From: Paludibacter sp.
GTDB taxonomy: Bacteria; Bacteroidota; Bacteroidia; Bacteroidales; Paludibacteraceae
NCBI GenBank assembly: GCA_028710415.1
Contig: JAQTUE010000006.1
Location: 62,001-126,000 of the forward strand
Length of the DNA stretch: 64,000 bases
Reading direction: 5' to 3'
Shown here: positions 51,876 through 62,600 of the stretch, one piece after another
Numbering within the stretch: the stretch's first letter is position 1
How the letters are laid out: the number at the start of each line of letters is the position of its first letter
The notes under the pieces: generated by a model
Database searches by the model: none
Told to the model about the DNA's origin: nothing
The model's input: the letters and a program-made list of their open reading frames with translations, nothing else
Program-made: the position numbers and the translations under genes

Positions 51876-54308
51876 ATGAAAACCAAACCCAACTATTTAA
51901 TCCTCCTTTTGCTCTGTGTCATTTCCTCCCTTTCAGCCAATGAGCTGAACCTGAAACTCAAGGGAGATTCCGCAAAAGGGTTTTATGTCGACCTGTATTA
52001 TGGTTCCATCCCGGTATCCACCCAGATGAAAACGGGTGAGATAAATGTAACGGTTGAAAATGAAGATCATTCCATCAGGGAAACAGTCACTGACTGGAAG
52101 AGTACTTCAGCCATTCAGAGCGCATCCGGAATCATTCTCTCGGGAGTCGTTAAGCTTCCGAACCTGGAAACTGATTTATTCATTACCGTGACTTATGAAC
52201 TCGTGAACAAACAGGTAGTTGAGAAACGTATTGACCTGCGCCAAACGAATCTGTCGCTGTTATATTATTCCGTAAATTCATCGTTGGATTCGAGGGAAAT
52301 CCCTTCCCGCTTTTGGAGTTTTGACAATGCCAATAACAAGGGCGGCATTGCCCATGAATCTTATCCGGCTGCCGGATACATGATTGGGGATACACTGGCT
52401 GTCGGTCTGCTTACAGATGCGGGCAACCGTAATCTCTGGACGCGCAATATCCGTCGCCGTCCTTCAACAGGCGGGGTGGGATTCCGTGCCATTCAGGAGA
52501 TTTGTGATGCCAACCTGTACCGCATTGCTTCGCAGGAGGACCGTAACAATGTGGATAATTATGTCCGGCTCACCTTTGGCGAATTATCCGACTTTAATCA
52601 CCCGGATAAAAGGGTCTCGTTTAAAACACCTTTACTCTCAGAATGGAAATCGTACAACGGGGCGGAAGTAACCCCTGATAAAGGAATTTATACACTGAAA
52701 GGTGATAAAGCGACTTCCGACATGGCAGGTTTTCGCTTGCCCTATCAGCTGCCCGATGGGTATTATACCATCCGTTTCAAACACCGTTCTGCCTTTCCTG
52801 TTTCCTTAAGGCTCTGGAAAAATGACGGCATTTCCGCCAACGATGTGCAGGGATTCCATTACCAGACCAATATCCCGTCAACTCCGGTGCTTTGGACCGA
52901 TCAGGAGGAAACTGTATTCCTGGCCAATACCGAAGGGGGAACAACGAACCTGTTGATAGCCGCCTCAAACCTTAAGACAGGGAAACCTTATGCGTTGGAA
53001 ATTAAGGATCTGGAAGTTATCCGGTCTGTAGGGCACGAACACCCTTACCATCAGTTATTTTCTGGTGTACAGGCCACAAAACGGACATTTATTTTTGTTG
53101 CCCCGGCAAAACCAACCCTTCATGATGTCCGTCTTGCTTCCCAGGTTTACCTGGCCGATGGGTTGCGCTTCAAAGGTACTGTGGAAGAGAAATGCCTGTA
53201 CGCGTGTTACCAGATGTTGATGTGGATCACCAGTGCCGGAAACTTCAAGCCGCTCAGCGTGCCCAGTATCAATTATGCCCCCGATATGTACAACCGCGAC
53301 TCCTTCTGGAGCATGATGGGCACCTACGATAAGGAAAGCAGCGAAAGCATTTTCAACGAATGGGCAGCTACCCAAAATGAGGCTGGGACGATCGGCACCA
53401 TTATTACTCCCTCTATGGGCAGCAAGGAGTTGAAAGGAAATGATGCCACACTTGAATTCCTTTGGTTTGCACTGGTCAACAAACGGCTTTATGGAACACC
53501 GCCACCCATGGATAAAATTACCAAAGCCTACCGGTATATCCTGAATGAAATTGACTCCGATGGGGATGGTATCAGCAGTGCCAGGTTTGTATTGGGCCAA
53601 AATGACTGCGTGGAATACCCAGACAGGACTTCCAACCTGGCAGTCAACCAGGGAATGCTTGCCGTAACCCTGCGGGTTGCTAAGGAACTGGGCTTGCCGG
53701 TTACCAATGAATACATCGAAAAAGCAAATGCCGGATACCGTGCCTTCTATGATAAAAAACGAGGTTACCTGATTGATAACAGGGCCTATCCGTACGTCAT
53801 TACCTTCAATGCTTTGTTACCCGAATTTGTCTCACTATGGCTCTTCAACGAACCGATCCTGACTTCGGAGATGGTGACTAACACCCTGGATAAAGTCCCT
53901 ACCCATCAGGGCTATTCCCCGTTAATCTTTCATGTGAAAAACCTGTATTTTACAAATAAAGACAAACCCTTCTCGCCCAACCTGTTTTGGGATAACGGCA
54001 TCTATTACAATGCAGGCAGCTGGATGCGCGAAGAAATATGCGGGTACATTGCCGGTATGAAGCATGACTGGAAACCTGCCGAAAAACGTATCAAAGACCG
54101 CCTTGCAACTGAAATTACCCTGAATCCCGATGAACCCTTCAGCCATGAGTTTTTGCCCTACGACCTGACCGTGCCCAACTGCTGGTGGCCGAGTACCCGG
54201 GTCTTTTCCTGGAATGTCTTTGTGCTGAAAGCCCTCGAAGTCGCCGGCATGCGTACCCCGGATCAGGACCCGGACTACCTGAAATATTGTATCCAGGCAA
54301 AGAAATAA
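51876..54308 (+). CDS. Secreted putative six-hairpin glycosidase, unrecognised family
   Basis: The 810-residue protein has a signal peptide (to about residue 21). The N-terminal half (about 25-400) is beta-rich and includes a carbohydrate-binding-like segment (YYTIRFKHRSAFPVSLRLWKN in part). The C-terminal half (about 415-790) looks like an (alpha/alpha)6 barrel: KCLYACYQMLMW, YAPDMYNRDSFWSMMGTYD, NEAGTIGTI, LEFLWFALVNK, DNGIYYNAGSWMREEICGY and NCWWPSTRVFSWN. The RDSFW and EWA-T pattern recalls GH63/GH125-like glycosidases, but I cannot assign it to a known family. Acidic residues in MYNRDSF and EEICGY are candidates for catalysis. Flanked by GH13 and GH31, it probably acts on alpha-linked glucose or mannose. 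Confidence 0.7.
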   Translation: MKTKPNYLILLLLCVISSLSANELNLKLKGDSAKGFYVDLYYGSIPVSTQMKTGEINVTVENEDHSIRETVTDWKSTSAIQSASGIILSGVVKLPNLETDLFITVTYELVNKQVVEKRIDLRQTNLSLLYYSVNSSLDSREIPSRFWSFDNANNKGGIAHESYPAAGYMIGDTLAVGLLTDAGNRNLWTRNIRRRPSTGGVGFRAIQEICDANLYRIASQEDRNNVDNYVRLTFGELSDFNHPDKRVSFKTPLLSEWKSYNGAEVTPDKGIYTLKGDKATSDMAGFRLPYQLPDGYYTIRFKHRSAFPVSLRLWKNDGISANDVQGFHYQTNIPSTPVLWTDQEETVFLANTEGGTTNLLIAASNLKTGKPYALEIKDLEVIRSVGHEHPYHQLFSGVQATKRTFIFVAPAKPTLHDVRLASQVYLADGLRFKGTVEEKCLYACYQMLMWITSAGNFKPLSVPSINYAPDMYNRDSFWSMMGTYDKESSESIFNEWAATQNEAGTIGTIITPSMGSKELKGNDATLEFLWFALVNKRLYGTPPPMDKITKAYRYILNEIDSDGDGISSARFVLGQNDCVEYPDRTSNLAVNQGMLAVTLRVAKELGLPVTNEYIEKANAGYRAFYDKKRGYLIDNRAYPYVITFNALLPEFVSLWLFNEPILTSEMVTNTLDKVPTHQGYSPLIFHVKNLYFTNKDKPFSPNLFWDNGIYYNAGSWMREEICGYIAGMKHDWKPAEKRIKDRLATEITLNPDEPFSHEFLPYDLTVPNCWWPSTRVFSWNVFVLKALEVAGMRTPDQDPDYLKYCIQAKK

Positions 54309-54330
54309 ACTCTTCGATTAAACAATTATT

Positions 54331-54363
54331 AAACAGGATGCAACTCCACATTGCATCCTGTTT
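54331..54363 (+). terminator. Hairpin terminator
   Basis: A perfect 13-bp stem, AAACAGGATGCAA / TTGCATCCTGTTT, with a seven-base loop and a T6 tail. Confidence 0.9.
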
Positions 54364-54483
54364 TTTGTTTTTACTCCCGATCCCTAAAATTCGTTTCTTC
54401 TGATTTGATCTTTTCCCAAACTTATAATTATTAATCAATCAGGTTTGGTCCTTTTTCCTTGTTGCACTTGGTCACCTTTCCGA

Positions 54484-54575
54484 GGGGGTTGCCTGGGGGT
54501 TGCCTGGGGGTTGGCTGGGGGTTGGCTGGGGGTTCCGAGGGCTATAGCCCTCGAAAGGCCCTCGAAACCCCCTCG
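54484..54575. repeat. 11-bp-period array with inverted arm (copy 3 of 3 of this architecture)
   Basis: Five units in 11-bp register: gggggttgcct twice, gggggttggct twice, gggggttccga (54484-54538). A palindromic turn (ccgagggctatagccctcg) follows, and then ccctcgaaagg, ccctcgaaacc, ccctcgaaag on the other arm, with 11, 11 and 10 bases. G-rich on one strand. The arms pair only partly outside the central palindrome. Confidence 0.8.
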
Positions 54576-54599
54576 AAAGCCTCAACCAACCAAGAACAA

Positions 54600-55084
54600 G
54601 ATAAAACTAAATTCATTTAGAATAAAGAAGCAAAAATTCAACCATGAAAAAGCTCAAAAGATCCAATTCGGGTATTTAAGATCAACATATGAATTATTTT
54701 AAAAAGATTACCGGCTTGATGCGTTTTAAAGTGTTCAGTTTAGTTGGCAGGGGATAAAAAATGACAATTTGATATTTTATGAAACAATATGCAATGTCTT
54801 GTTGTTTAACTACCTAAATGACATTCAATGTATTGGGTATTAAATAAGTTTTTGTAAATTGCGGTTTCTTAGAACAGGCAAACAATACCGTTTACGGATG
54901 GACAGGATTTGTTATGAACAAAGTAAGACCAGAATAAAGAGACGGTATTTGTGGAAATCAGGATTGGCCCTGGCTAAAACCGGGGATCTTTGTGAGTCAG
55001 TTAGATTTATGAATGTTTTATTCAATACATGATAAGGCATTAGACATTTTAAGTTCGAATCACTTATTCTTAATACATAATCTT
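54600..55084. other. AT-rich leader region of the GH31 gene
   Basis: No gene was seen. Short frames here have no family features. A new transcript for the GH31 gene probably starts in this region, since a terminator lies upstream, but no well-spaced promoter boxes could be identified by eye. Confidence 0.45.
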
Positions 55085-57670
55085 ATGAAAAAGCTTTTAG
55101 TTCTTATACTGGCGCTATGTGGTTATTTCATGATTCCGGCACAAAATAATCCAGTGACCGATGGAAATGCACGTTTTACCCTGCTAACTCCTCATATGGT
55201 GAGGATGGAATACGATTCTACCGGCAAATTTGTTGACAGCAGGTCGTTTGTTGCCATTAACCGTGACCTGCCTGCGGTATCCTTCACAAAAAAACAACAA
55301 GGCAAATTGTTGATCCTCAAAACATCATACCTTGAAATCAGGTATAAAACCGGCAGCGGGAAGTTTACACCTGAAAATCTTCAGATAACCTACTCAGAAA
55401 ACCCCAATAGGAAAATAGTGTGGAAGCCCGGCATGAAAAATACTGGCAACCTGAAAGGAACATTCCGCACCCTGGATGGACTGAATGGCGATACCCATGT
55501 AGATGAAAAAGCACCGAAAGAGTTTGAACCGGGGCTTATATCCAGGGATGGCTGGTATGTGATTGACGATACGAACAATTTTTTGTTTGATAACAGCGAC
55601 TGGAGCTGGGTGCAGGAACGTAGAAACAAGGAAACCGACTGGTATTTTATGGGCTACGGCTCGAATTATAAAACTGCTCTAAAGGAGTTTACTGTAATAT
55701 CGGGTAAAGTGCCACTTCCTCCACGGTATGCTTTCGGGTATTGGTGGTCGCGTTACTGGAACTATTCGGACGATGAAATTCGTGACCTGGTTAAGAAATT
55801 CAACCAATACAACATACCCCTGGATGTACTGGTGATTGACATGGACTGGCACCTGACGGATGGAGTCTCCTTTCGGAAGGAATCGAAAAAAGATGAGTTC
55901 GGGCAACCAATCGGCTGGACCGGGTATACCTGGAATAAAGCCCTGTTTCCCGATCCGGATCAATTATTAAGCTGGATAAAAGAGAATAATCTCAAGACCA
56001 CCTTGAATTTACATCCGGCATCGGGGATAGCTCCCTACGAGGAAAAGTACGCCGAATTTGCCAACGCCATGAAATTTGATACCATTGGGCATAAAAATAT
56101 ACCGTTTGAGGCAGCTGATAAGAAGTTCATGACGAATCTGTTTGACATTGTGTTGAACCCAATACGGGATAAAGGCGTTGATTTCTGGTGGCTTGACTGG
56201 CAACAATGGCCTTATTCAAAAACGATAGCCAAATTAAGCAATACCTGGTGGTTGAATTATTGCTTCTTTACTGAAATGGAGCGTCAAACCACAAAACGGC
56301 CTATGCTCTACCATCGTTGGGGTGGGTTGGGGAATCACCGCTATGAAGTAGGCTTTTCGGGCGATATGATCATTTCCTGGAAATCACTTGAATTCCAGCC
56401 GTATTTTACTTCGACAGCCTCCAACGTACTGTATGGTTACTGGAGCCATGACCTGGGCGGACATATGTTTGGCAATATCCCAGATGACCTGAAAAAGATT
56501 GATCCCGAAATGTACACCCGGTGGATGCAATACGGTGTGTTCAGTCCCATGTTCCGTACGCACTCCTCAAAAGATCCACGGTTGAAAAAAGAAATATGGA
56601 ATTTCACGGGGGATTATTTCGAAGCCCTGCAAGGAGCTATCAGGTTGCGGTATGACCTGGCACCCTACATTTATACCATGGCACGAAAAACCTATGATAC
56701 CGGCATTTCACTGTGCCGGCCCATGTACTATGATTATCCGGAAAGTGAAGAGGCATATTCATTAAAAACCGAATATATGTTTGGCGACGATCTTCTGGTA
56801 GTTCCGGTAACAACCCCTTCCGTCAATAACCTGTCGACTGTGAAAGTATGGTTGCCATCAGGTACTGATTGGTATGAATGGAGTACGGGTACATTGCTGA
56901 AAGGCGGCCAGACGCTGGAGCGCAGGTTCTTACTGAATGAATATCCTGTCTATGTAAAAGCGGGTGCTATCCTGCCAATGAACACAGAGGTGAAAAACCT
57001 GCAGCAAAACAATACAGACCTGATATTGAAAGTATTTGCAGCAGGTAATTATACGGCTAAGTTGTACGAAGATGCCGGCGACAACAATGATTATCAGAAA
57101 AATGCCTGCACCTTTACCACCATTCAATCGGTGAAAGAAGCCGATGGAACCTTCAAACTGACAGTATTGCCAAGAGAAGGCTCGTTCCCCGAAATGATAC
57201 AGAAACGTAACATGGAAGTACAACTCTACGGGTCAGTCATGCCGGACAAAGTGTCATTGAATGGCGTTGAACTAAAGTATGATTCAGAAAACAAAGGAAA
57301 TTCATGGGGCTATTCAGGTAATCAACTGACCGTTAATATACGGGCTCATCAAGTGGATTGCAGCCAAAAAACAGAGATTAAGGTTCAATTCCCGACACAA
57401 ACGGTTGATGTTAATGGTGTCATAGGTAAGATGAGCCGGTTGAAAAAGGCAGTAACATTGTTTAAGAACAACTGGTTTGATGGCGCTCCGATACCGGGAA
57501 TAATTTCATCAACCAACCAATTGGATGTTCGTATCAATTATCAACCAACACATTTCGAGGCCTTAATACGTGACTTTAACCTGCAATATCCGCAAATAGG
57601 AGATATTATGGACAGCACCCATGTGGCTAAGAGTGTGGTTTCTGACTGCAGGATGTATCTGGGGAAGTAG
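55085..57670 (+). CDS. GH31 alpha-glucosidase-like enzyme, secreted
   Basis: The 861-residue protein has a signal peptide ending near MIPAQ. It has the GH31 N-terminal beta sandwich, then a barrel with DVLVIDMDWHLTDG, nucleophile Asp371 in WWLDWQQW and acid/base Asp427 in FSGDMIISW, and YWSHDLGGHMFG. Two beta C-domains and an extra region of about 130 residues at the end follow. The WWLDWQQ form differs clearly from the KxDFGE enzyme at 7.9 kb, so it belongs to another GH31 branch and more likely cleaves alpha-glucosidic bonds. ATG 55085 is preferred to a frame from 55013, which would put 24 non-signal residues before the signal peptide. Confidence 0.88.
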   Translation: MKKLLVLILALCGYFMIPAQNNPVTDGNARFTLLTPHMVRMEYDSTGKFVDSRSFVAINRDLPAVSFTKKQQGKLLILKTSYLEIRYKTGSGKFTPENLQITYSENPNRKIVWKPGMKNTGNLKGTFRTLDGLNGDTHVDEKAPKEFEPGLISRDGWYVIDDTNNFLFDNSDWSWVQERRNKETDWYFMGYGSNYKTALKEFTVISGKVPLPPRYAFGYWWSRYWNYSDDEIRDLVKKFNQYNIPLDVLVIDMDWHLTDGVSFRKESKKDEFGQPIGWTGYTWNKALFPDPDQLLSWIKENNLKTTLNLHPASGIAPYEEKYAEFANAMKFDTIGHKNIPFEAADKKFMTNLFDIVLNPIRDKGVDFWWLDWQQWPYSKTIAKLSNTWWLNYCFFTEMERQTTKRPMLYHRWGGLGNHRYEVGFSGDMIISWKSLEFQPYFTSTASNVLYGYWSHDLGGHMFGNIPDDLKKIDPEMYTRWMQYGVFSPMFRTHSSKDPRLKKEIWNFTGDYFEALQGAIRLRYDLAPYIYTMARKTYDTGISLCRPMYYDYPESEEAYSLKTEYMFGDDLLVVPVTTPSVNNLSTVKVWLPSGTDWYEWSTGTLLKGGQTLERRFLLNEYPVYVKAGAILPMNTEVKNLQQNNTDLILKVFAAGNYTAKLYEDAGDNNDYQKNACTFTTIQSVKEADGTFKLTVLPREGSFPEMIQKRNMEVQLYGSVMPDKVSLNGVELKYDSENKGNSWGYSGNQLTVNIRAHQVDCSQKTEIKVQFPTQTVDVNGVIGKMSRLKKAVTLFKNNWFDGAPIPGIISSTNQLDVRINYQPTHFEALIRDFNLQYPQIGDIMDSTHVAKSVVSDCRMYLGK

Positions 57671-57671
57671 T

Positions 57672-57793
57672 TGATTGGTTGATTGGTTGATTGGTTAATT
57701 AGTTAATTGGTTGATTAAGTTGATTGGTTAATTAGGTGGCATAGTGACGGCTTCGCTAGAATCTCATTCTACCAATTAGCGAAGCCGTCACTA
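57672..57793 (+). terminator. Composite 3' element: 8-bp repeats plus hairpin (copy B)
   Basis: From 57672 to about 57735 units of ttgattgg / ttaattag follow in roughly 8-bp register. Then comes a perfect 17-bp stem, left arm 57742-57758 starting TAGTGACGGC and right arm 57777-57793, with an 18-base loop. The same element in the same order follows the HTCS regulator gene. Confidence 0.82.
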
Positions 57794-57873
57794 AAAACAT
57801 GGGGAAATAGTTGATTAGTTTTTTATTTTGGTAAAGTAGAAAAAGGTAAATTTAGAAATAAATATTTGATACT

Positions 57874-59448
57874 ATGAAACGATTTAAGATACTTGGATTA
57901 ATCGGGCTATTTTATCTGTCTGCATTCTCCCAGGCACAAATCTTGCCACCCGATAAAATCTACGGGCAGTTATTTGTGGATGTACAATTGCAATCTGTTT
58001 TTCAGGATAGCAAGACTTTTGTGGATTGTACGCCTAAAGGGAATGCTGAAGATATTGTAATAAAATACAGGTTGTTGACTAAAGATTCAGTATCAAAAAT
58101 CAGGCTGGAACAATTTGTTGCTGACAATTTCACACTGCCTGTAAATACATCATCAGATTTAAAAACTGGTAAGCCGGAACCGGTGGTTCAACATATCAAC
58201 CGTCTTTGGAAAGTGCTGGAACGTAAACCGGACGTTACAATACCAGGCAGTTCCCTACTCCCGCTTCCGTATTCATATATTGTTCCGGGAGGCAGGTTTC
58301 GTGAGGTCTATTACTGGGACAGTTATTTTACCATGCTGGGACTCCGGCAAAGCGGTGAATGGGGAATTATTGAAAATATGATACGCAATTTTTCATTCCT
58401 GATCCAGACCTACGGGCATATTCCCAATGGTAACAGGACTTATTATCTTTCTCGTTCCCAGCCACCTTATTTTTGTTTGATGATTAACCTGCTGGCAGAG
58501 AAGAAAGGTGAGGGGGTCTATGCCGAATACCTCAACTCCCTTTTGAAGGAATATGAATACTGGATGGATAAAACGGCACCCACTAAACATGTGGTGCTGA
58601 TGCCTGATGGTTCCATCTTAAACCGGTATTATGATCAGGATAGCATTCCCCGCCAGGAAAGCTACCGGGAAGATTACAAACTGGCAACAACAGAATCGCT
58701 TAAGGTAGATAAACAGAAACAAGCTACTATCTATTCACAATTCTGCCGTAACCTGCGTAGTTGTGCTGAATGCGGTTGGGATTTCAGCAGTAGGTGGTTT
58801 GCAGATGGCAGGAATATCAGCACTATACAAACAGTAAACCTGATACCTGTCGATTTAAACTGCTTGCTGTATCATCTGGAACTCACTTTGGCACATGCTT
58901 ACAAAGTAGCTGGAAATGCCGTAACATTCAACTTGTATCTTCACAAGGCAAATGCCCGGAAAGCAGCCATCAATACCTATTGCTGGAATGAACGTGAGAA
59001 ATGGTATGTAGATTATGATTTTGCTAGGCATAAACAATCCCCTGAACTGACTATTGCCGGCATCACCCCGCTGTTTGTCAATATTGTTTCACAGCAACAG
59101 GCATTGCAGGTGGAAAAAACCATGAAACAAAAGTTCCTGAAAAGGGGGGGGCTGGTTACTACCCTGAAAAATACAGGCCAGCAATGGGATGCTCCCAATG
59201 GCTGGGCTCCCCTGCAATGGATCGCGATTAAGGGACTTGAAAACTACAACCTGAAAACTACTGCAGGCATCATTGCTCACCGTTGGATCAAACTGAACGT
59301 GGATGTGTATGCCCGTACCGGTAAACTGATGGAGAAATACAATGTTGAAAATACAAACCTGGAAGCCGGTGGAGGTGAGTATGCAGGACAGGATGGCTTC
59401 GGGTGGACAAATGGGGTACTGCTCAAATTGATGTCAGTTTATCACTGA
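57874..59448 (+). CDS. treA: GH37 trehalase, secreted
   Basis: The 524-residue protein hydrolyses trehalose to two glucose molecules, here probably in the periplasm (signal peptide ends near FSQAQ). Both GH37 signatures are intact: PGGRF (residues 138-142) followed by EVYYWDSYF, and QWD.PNGWAP (from residue 437). The general acid Asp303 lies in CGWDFSSRW and the base Glu502 in GEYAGQDGFGWTNG. The length fits bacterial periplasmic trehalases. Its presence in a SusC/D locus suggests that trehalose or a trehalose-ended oligosaccharide is released from the target glycan. Confidence 0.95.
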   Translation: MKRFKILGLIGLFYLSAFSQAQILPPDKIYGQLFVDVQLQSVFQDSKTFVDCTPKGNAEDIVIKYRLLTKDSVSKIRLEQFVADNFTLPVNTSSDLKTGKPEPVVQHINRLWKVLERKPDVTIPGSSLLPLPYSYIVPGGRFREVYYWDSYFTMLGLRQSGEWGIIENMIRNFSFLIQTYGHIPNGNRTYYLSRSQPPYFCLMINLLAEKKGEGVYAEYLNSLLKEYEYWMDKTAPTKHVVLMPDGSILNRYYDQDSIPRQESYREDYKLATTESLKVDKQKQATIYSQFCRNLRSCAECGWDFSSRWFADGRNISTIQTVNLIPVDLNCLLYHLELTLAHAYKVAGNAVTFNLYLHKANARKAAINTYCWNEREKWYVDYDFARHKQSPELTIAGITPLFVNIVSQQQALQVEKTMKQKFLKRGGLVTTLKNTGQQWDAPNGWAPLQWIAIKGLENYNLKTTAGIIAHRWIKLNVDVYARTGKLMEKYNVENTNLEAGGGEYAGQDGFGWTNGVLLKLMSVYH

Positions 59449-59538
59449 TAAATTGCTTTATTGCCTAAAAGCTATCCAAAATATGATTAAAAACAAGAGA
59501 AAGTAAGAATAATTCACATTTTAGTATAACCTTCAAAA

Positions 59539-59546
59539 TAATTTTG
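59539..59546 (+). promoter_or_regulatory. -7 box candidate before the GH38 gene
   Basis: TAATTTTG fits TAnnTTTG, 76 bases before the ATG at 59622. No TTTG at the expected -33 distance. Confidence 0.35.
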
Positions 59547-59621
59547 TAATTTTATTGTTTTATTCTATTGCTGCAATATTTATCTTGAAATTACAAAGTG
59601 CTTAACATTTAAACAAATCTC

Positions 59622-62600
59622 ATGAAGAAATTAATTTATGTAGTATTTCTTGGTCTCATTTTCCCACAACTTATGAAGGCTCAGCCTATGCAACAGAAAA
59701 AGCCGTATGACATTACAAAGGACCGGTTGTTATACACGGTTGGTTATGCGCATCTGGATACCGAATGGAACTGGGATTACCCAACCACCATCAACGAGTA
59801 TATCCTGAATACAATGATGGAGAACTTCCGCCTGTTTGAGAAATATCCCGATTATGAATTCAATTTTACCGGTTCACGGCGGTATACCATGATGAAAGAG
59901 TATTACCCTGAGTTATTTAAAAAAGTTCAGGAGTATGTTCATCAGGGTCGGTGGCACGTATCCGGTTCTTCGGTTGACGAAGGGGAAGTGAACATATCCT
60001 CCTCGGAATCCCTGATCCGTCAGATCTTATATGGAAATAACTTTTTTCGCAAGGAGTTTAACAAAGAAAGTGTAGACTATATGTTACCTGATTGCTTTGG
60101 ATTTTTGTGCAACCTGCCCACTATATTTCATCACAGTGGGTTGCTTGGTTTTTCAACACAGAAGCTTACCTGGCGTGCTGCTGTTGGAGTTCCATTCAAT
60201 GTTGGCGTATGGAATGGTCCTGATGGGAAAGGAGTGATTGCAGCGTTGAATGCAACCGATTACGGTGGAAAGGTTGAACAGCGCCTGGATAAAGATCCGA
60301 AATGGATTGCACGTTTGGACGAAGATCAGAAAAAGACAGGGTATGCGTTCGACTACCGATACTACGGTGTGGGTGACCAGGGTGGTGCTCCCCGTGAAAA
60401 TGATGTGAAACGGGCAGAAGGCAGCCTGAATAACAATGATGGGAACTTCAGGGTATTGCTTTCTTCCTCGGACCAGATGTACAAGGATATAACCCCTGAA
60501 ATCAGGAAGAAGCTACCTGTTTATTCCGGCGATTTATTGCTTATCGAGCACAGTTCAGGGTCCATGACTTCGCAGGCTTTTATGAAACGCATGAACCGTA
60601 AGAATGAATTACTGGCACAATCGGCAGAGGCTGCATCGGTGATGGCGAATTGGACAGATGGAACTGTCTATCCGCAGAATAAACTGAATAATGCCTGGGA
60701 TCTGGTATTGGGCAGCCAGTTTCATGATATCCTCCCCGGCACCAGTATCCCGAAAGCCTATGAATATGCCTGGAATGATGAATTCATTGCTGCCAATGGT
60801 TTTGCAGAATCTCTTAAAAACGGTGTAAGTGGTGTAGCAGGTAAATTGAATACCCAAACAAGTGGAAAGGCCATCGTGGTGTACAATCCGGTTGCCAGGA
60901 CCCGTGATGACATAGTAACCGCAGAACTTGAATATTCTACCTTGCCTGATAGGATTGCAGTATTTGATAAAAATGGAAAGGAAACACCCTCTCAGGTTAT
61001 TGGTAAAACAGGGACTAAGCTGACTATCCTCTTCCGTGCCCAGGTGCCTTCGATGGGTATGGCGGTATATGATGTCCGGGAAGTTGCAAGCGCTCAGGCT
61101 AAAAGTATACTTTCAGTTACCAATAACACCCTGGAAAACGAATATTACAAAGTACGATTTGCGGTGAATGGAGATATTGAAAGTATCCTGGATAAAAAAG
61201 CATCAAAGGAAATACTCTCTAAGCCGGCACGCCTGGAATTCCAACATGAGAAACCGAATGCGTGGCCAGCCTGGAATATGGACTGGAATGACCGTCAGAA
61301 ACCGGCATTTGATTTTATGGATAAAGACGCCGAACTTACAGTTGTTGAACAAGGTCCGGTACGGGTAACCCTGCAGGTGAAACGCAAAGGTCAAAACTCC
61401 GGGATCACCCAACTCTATAGCCTGGCAACGGGTGATGCCGGAAAGCGCCTGGAAGTTACCAATAAAATTGACTGGCAATCGCGTGAAGTAAGCCTGAAAG
61501 CTTCTTTCCCGCTGGCAGTATCCAATGAGAATGCCACCTATAACCTGGGAGTGGGCACTATCTCCAGAGGGAATAACTCTGAAAAGAAGTTTGAGGTACC
61601 TTCCAAGGAATGGTTTGACCTGACTGATAAATCGGGTAAATACGGAGTGTCCATCCTCGAGGATTGCAAATACGGTTCCGATAAGCCCGACAATAATACG
61701 CTGCGGCTTACCTTGCTTTACACCCCGGGTATCAACAACAATGGATGGAGTTGGTTAACCTATCAAAGCACCCAGGATTGGGGTATTCATGATGTAAAAT
61801 ATGCTGTTTATGGCCATAGCGGTGACTGGAATAAAGCTGAATCGCCCTGGCAGGCTAAATTCTTCAACCAGCCCTTGATGGCATTTGAATCCCCGAAACA
61901 TGCAGGTGATTTAGGCCGGTCATTCTCCATGCTTGCCTTCAGTACCCCACAGGCCGGGTTAATGGCATTCAAGAAAATGGAACAGGGTGATTATTACCTG
62001 GTACGTATCAATGAGCTTTCAGGCAAGGACCTGAAAAGTGTAAAACTCACTTTCCCAACAATCATAGCCGATGCCTATGAAGTAAACGGCCAGGAAAAGA
62101 AGATAGGAAAGGTTGACATGAATAACAGCACGCTCACCTTCGATCTGAGCCATTATACCATCCGGAGTTTTGCAGTTAAACTGAAACCGTCAGTCTATCC
62201 TTCTGAAATGTTGGCTCAGGTACCAGTTGATCTTCCTTTTAATGTTGATGTCATCAGTACCGATGAAAACAGGGATGATGGTAACTTTAATAACGACCAG
62301 TCCTATCCATCAGAATTGCTTCCTGATGCGATTGAAAGTGAAGGTATTCATTTTGCAATGACACATAAGTCTGAGAGTGAAAACAATGCTGTTGCCTGTA
62401 GCGGGCAAACAATCAATCTTCCACAGGGGAATTATACAAAGCTGTATCTGTTGGCTGCAGCAAACGAGGATACCAAGGCTGATTTCAGTGTTGATGGGAA
62501 ATCTACATCACTCCTGATTCAACAATGGACAGGCAAGGTAGGCCAATTCTACAACCGAATCTTAAGCCGTGATAACAACTCGGTAGTTGAAATGCAAAAA

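Noticed and set aside
54484-54575. Phage attachment site or origin of replication
   Set aside because: No integrase, phage gene, DnaA boxes or replication genes are nearby.
54445-54702. Open frame of 85 codons across the G-rich array
   Set aside because: It is made of the 11-bp repeat translated in phase, starts inside low-complexity DNA and has no family features.
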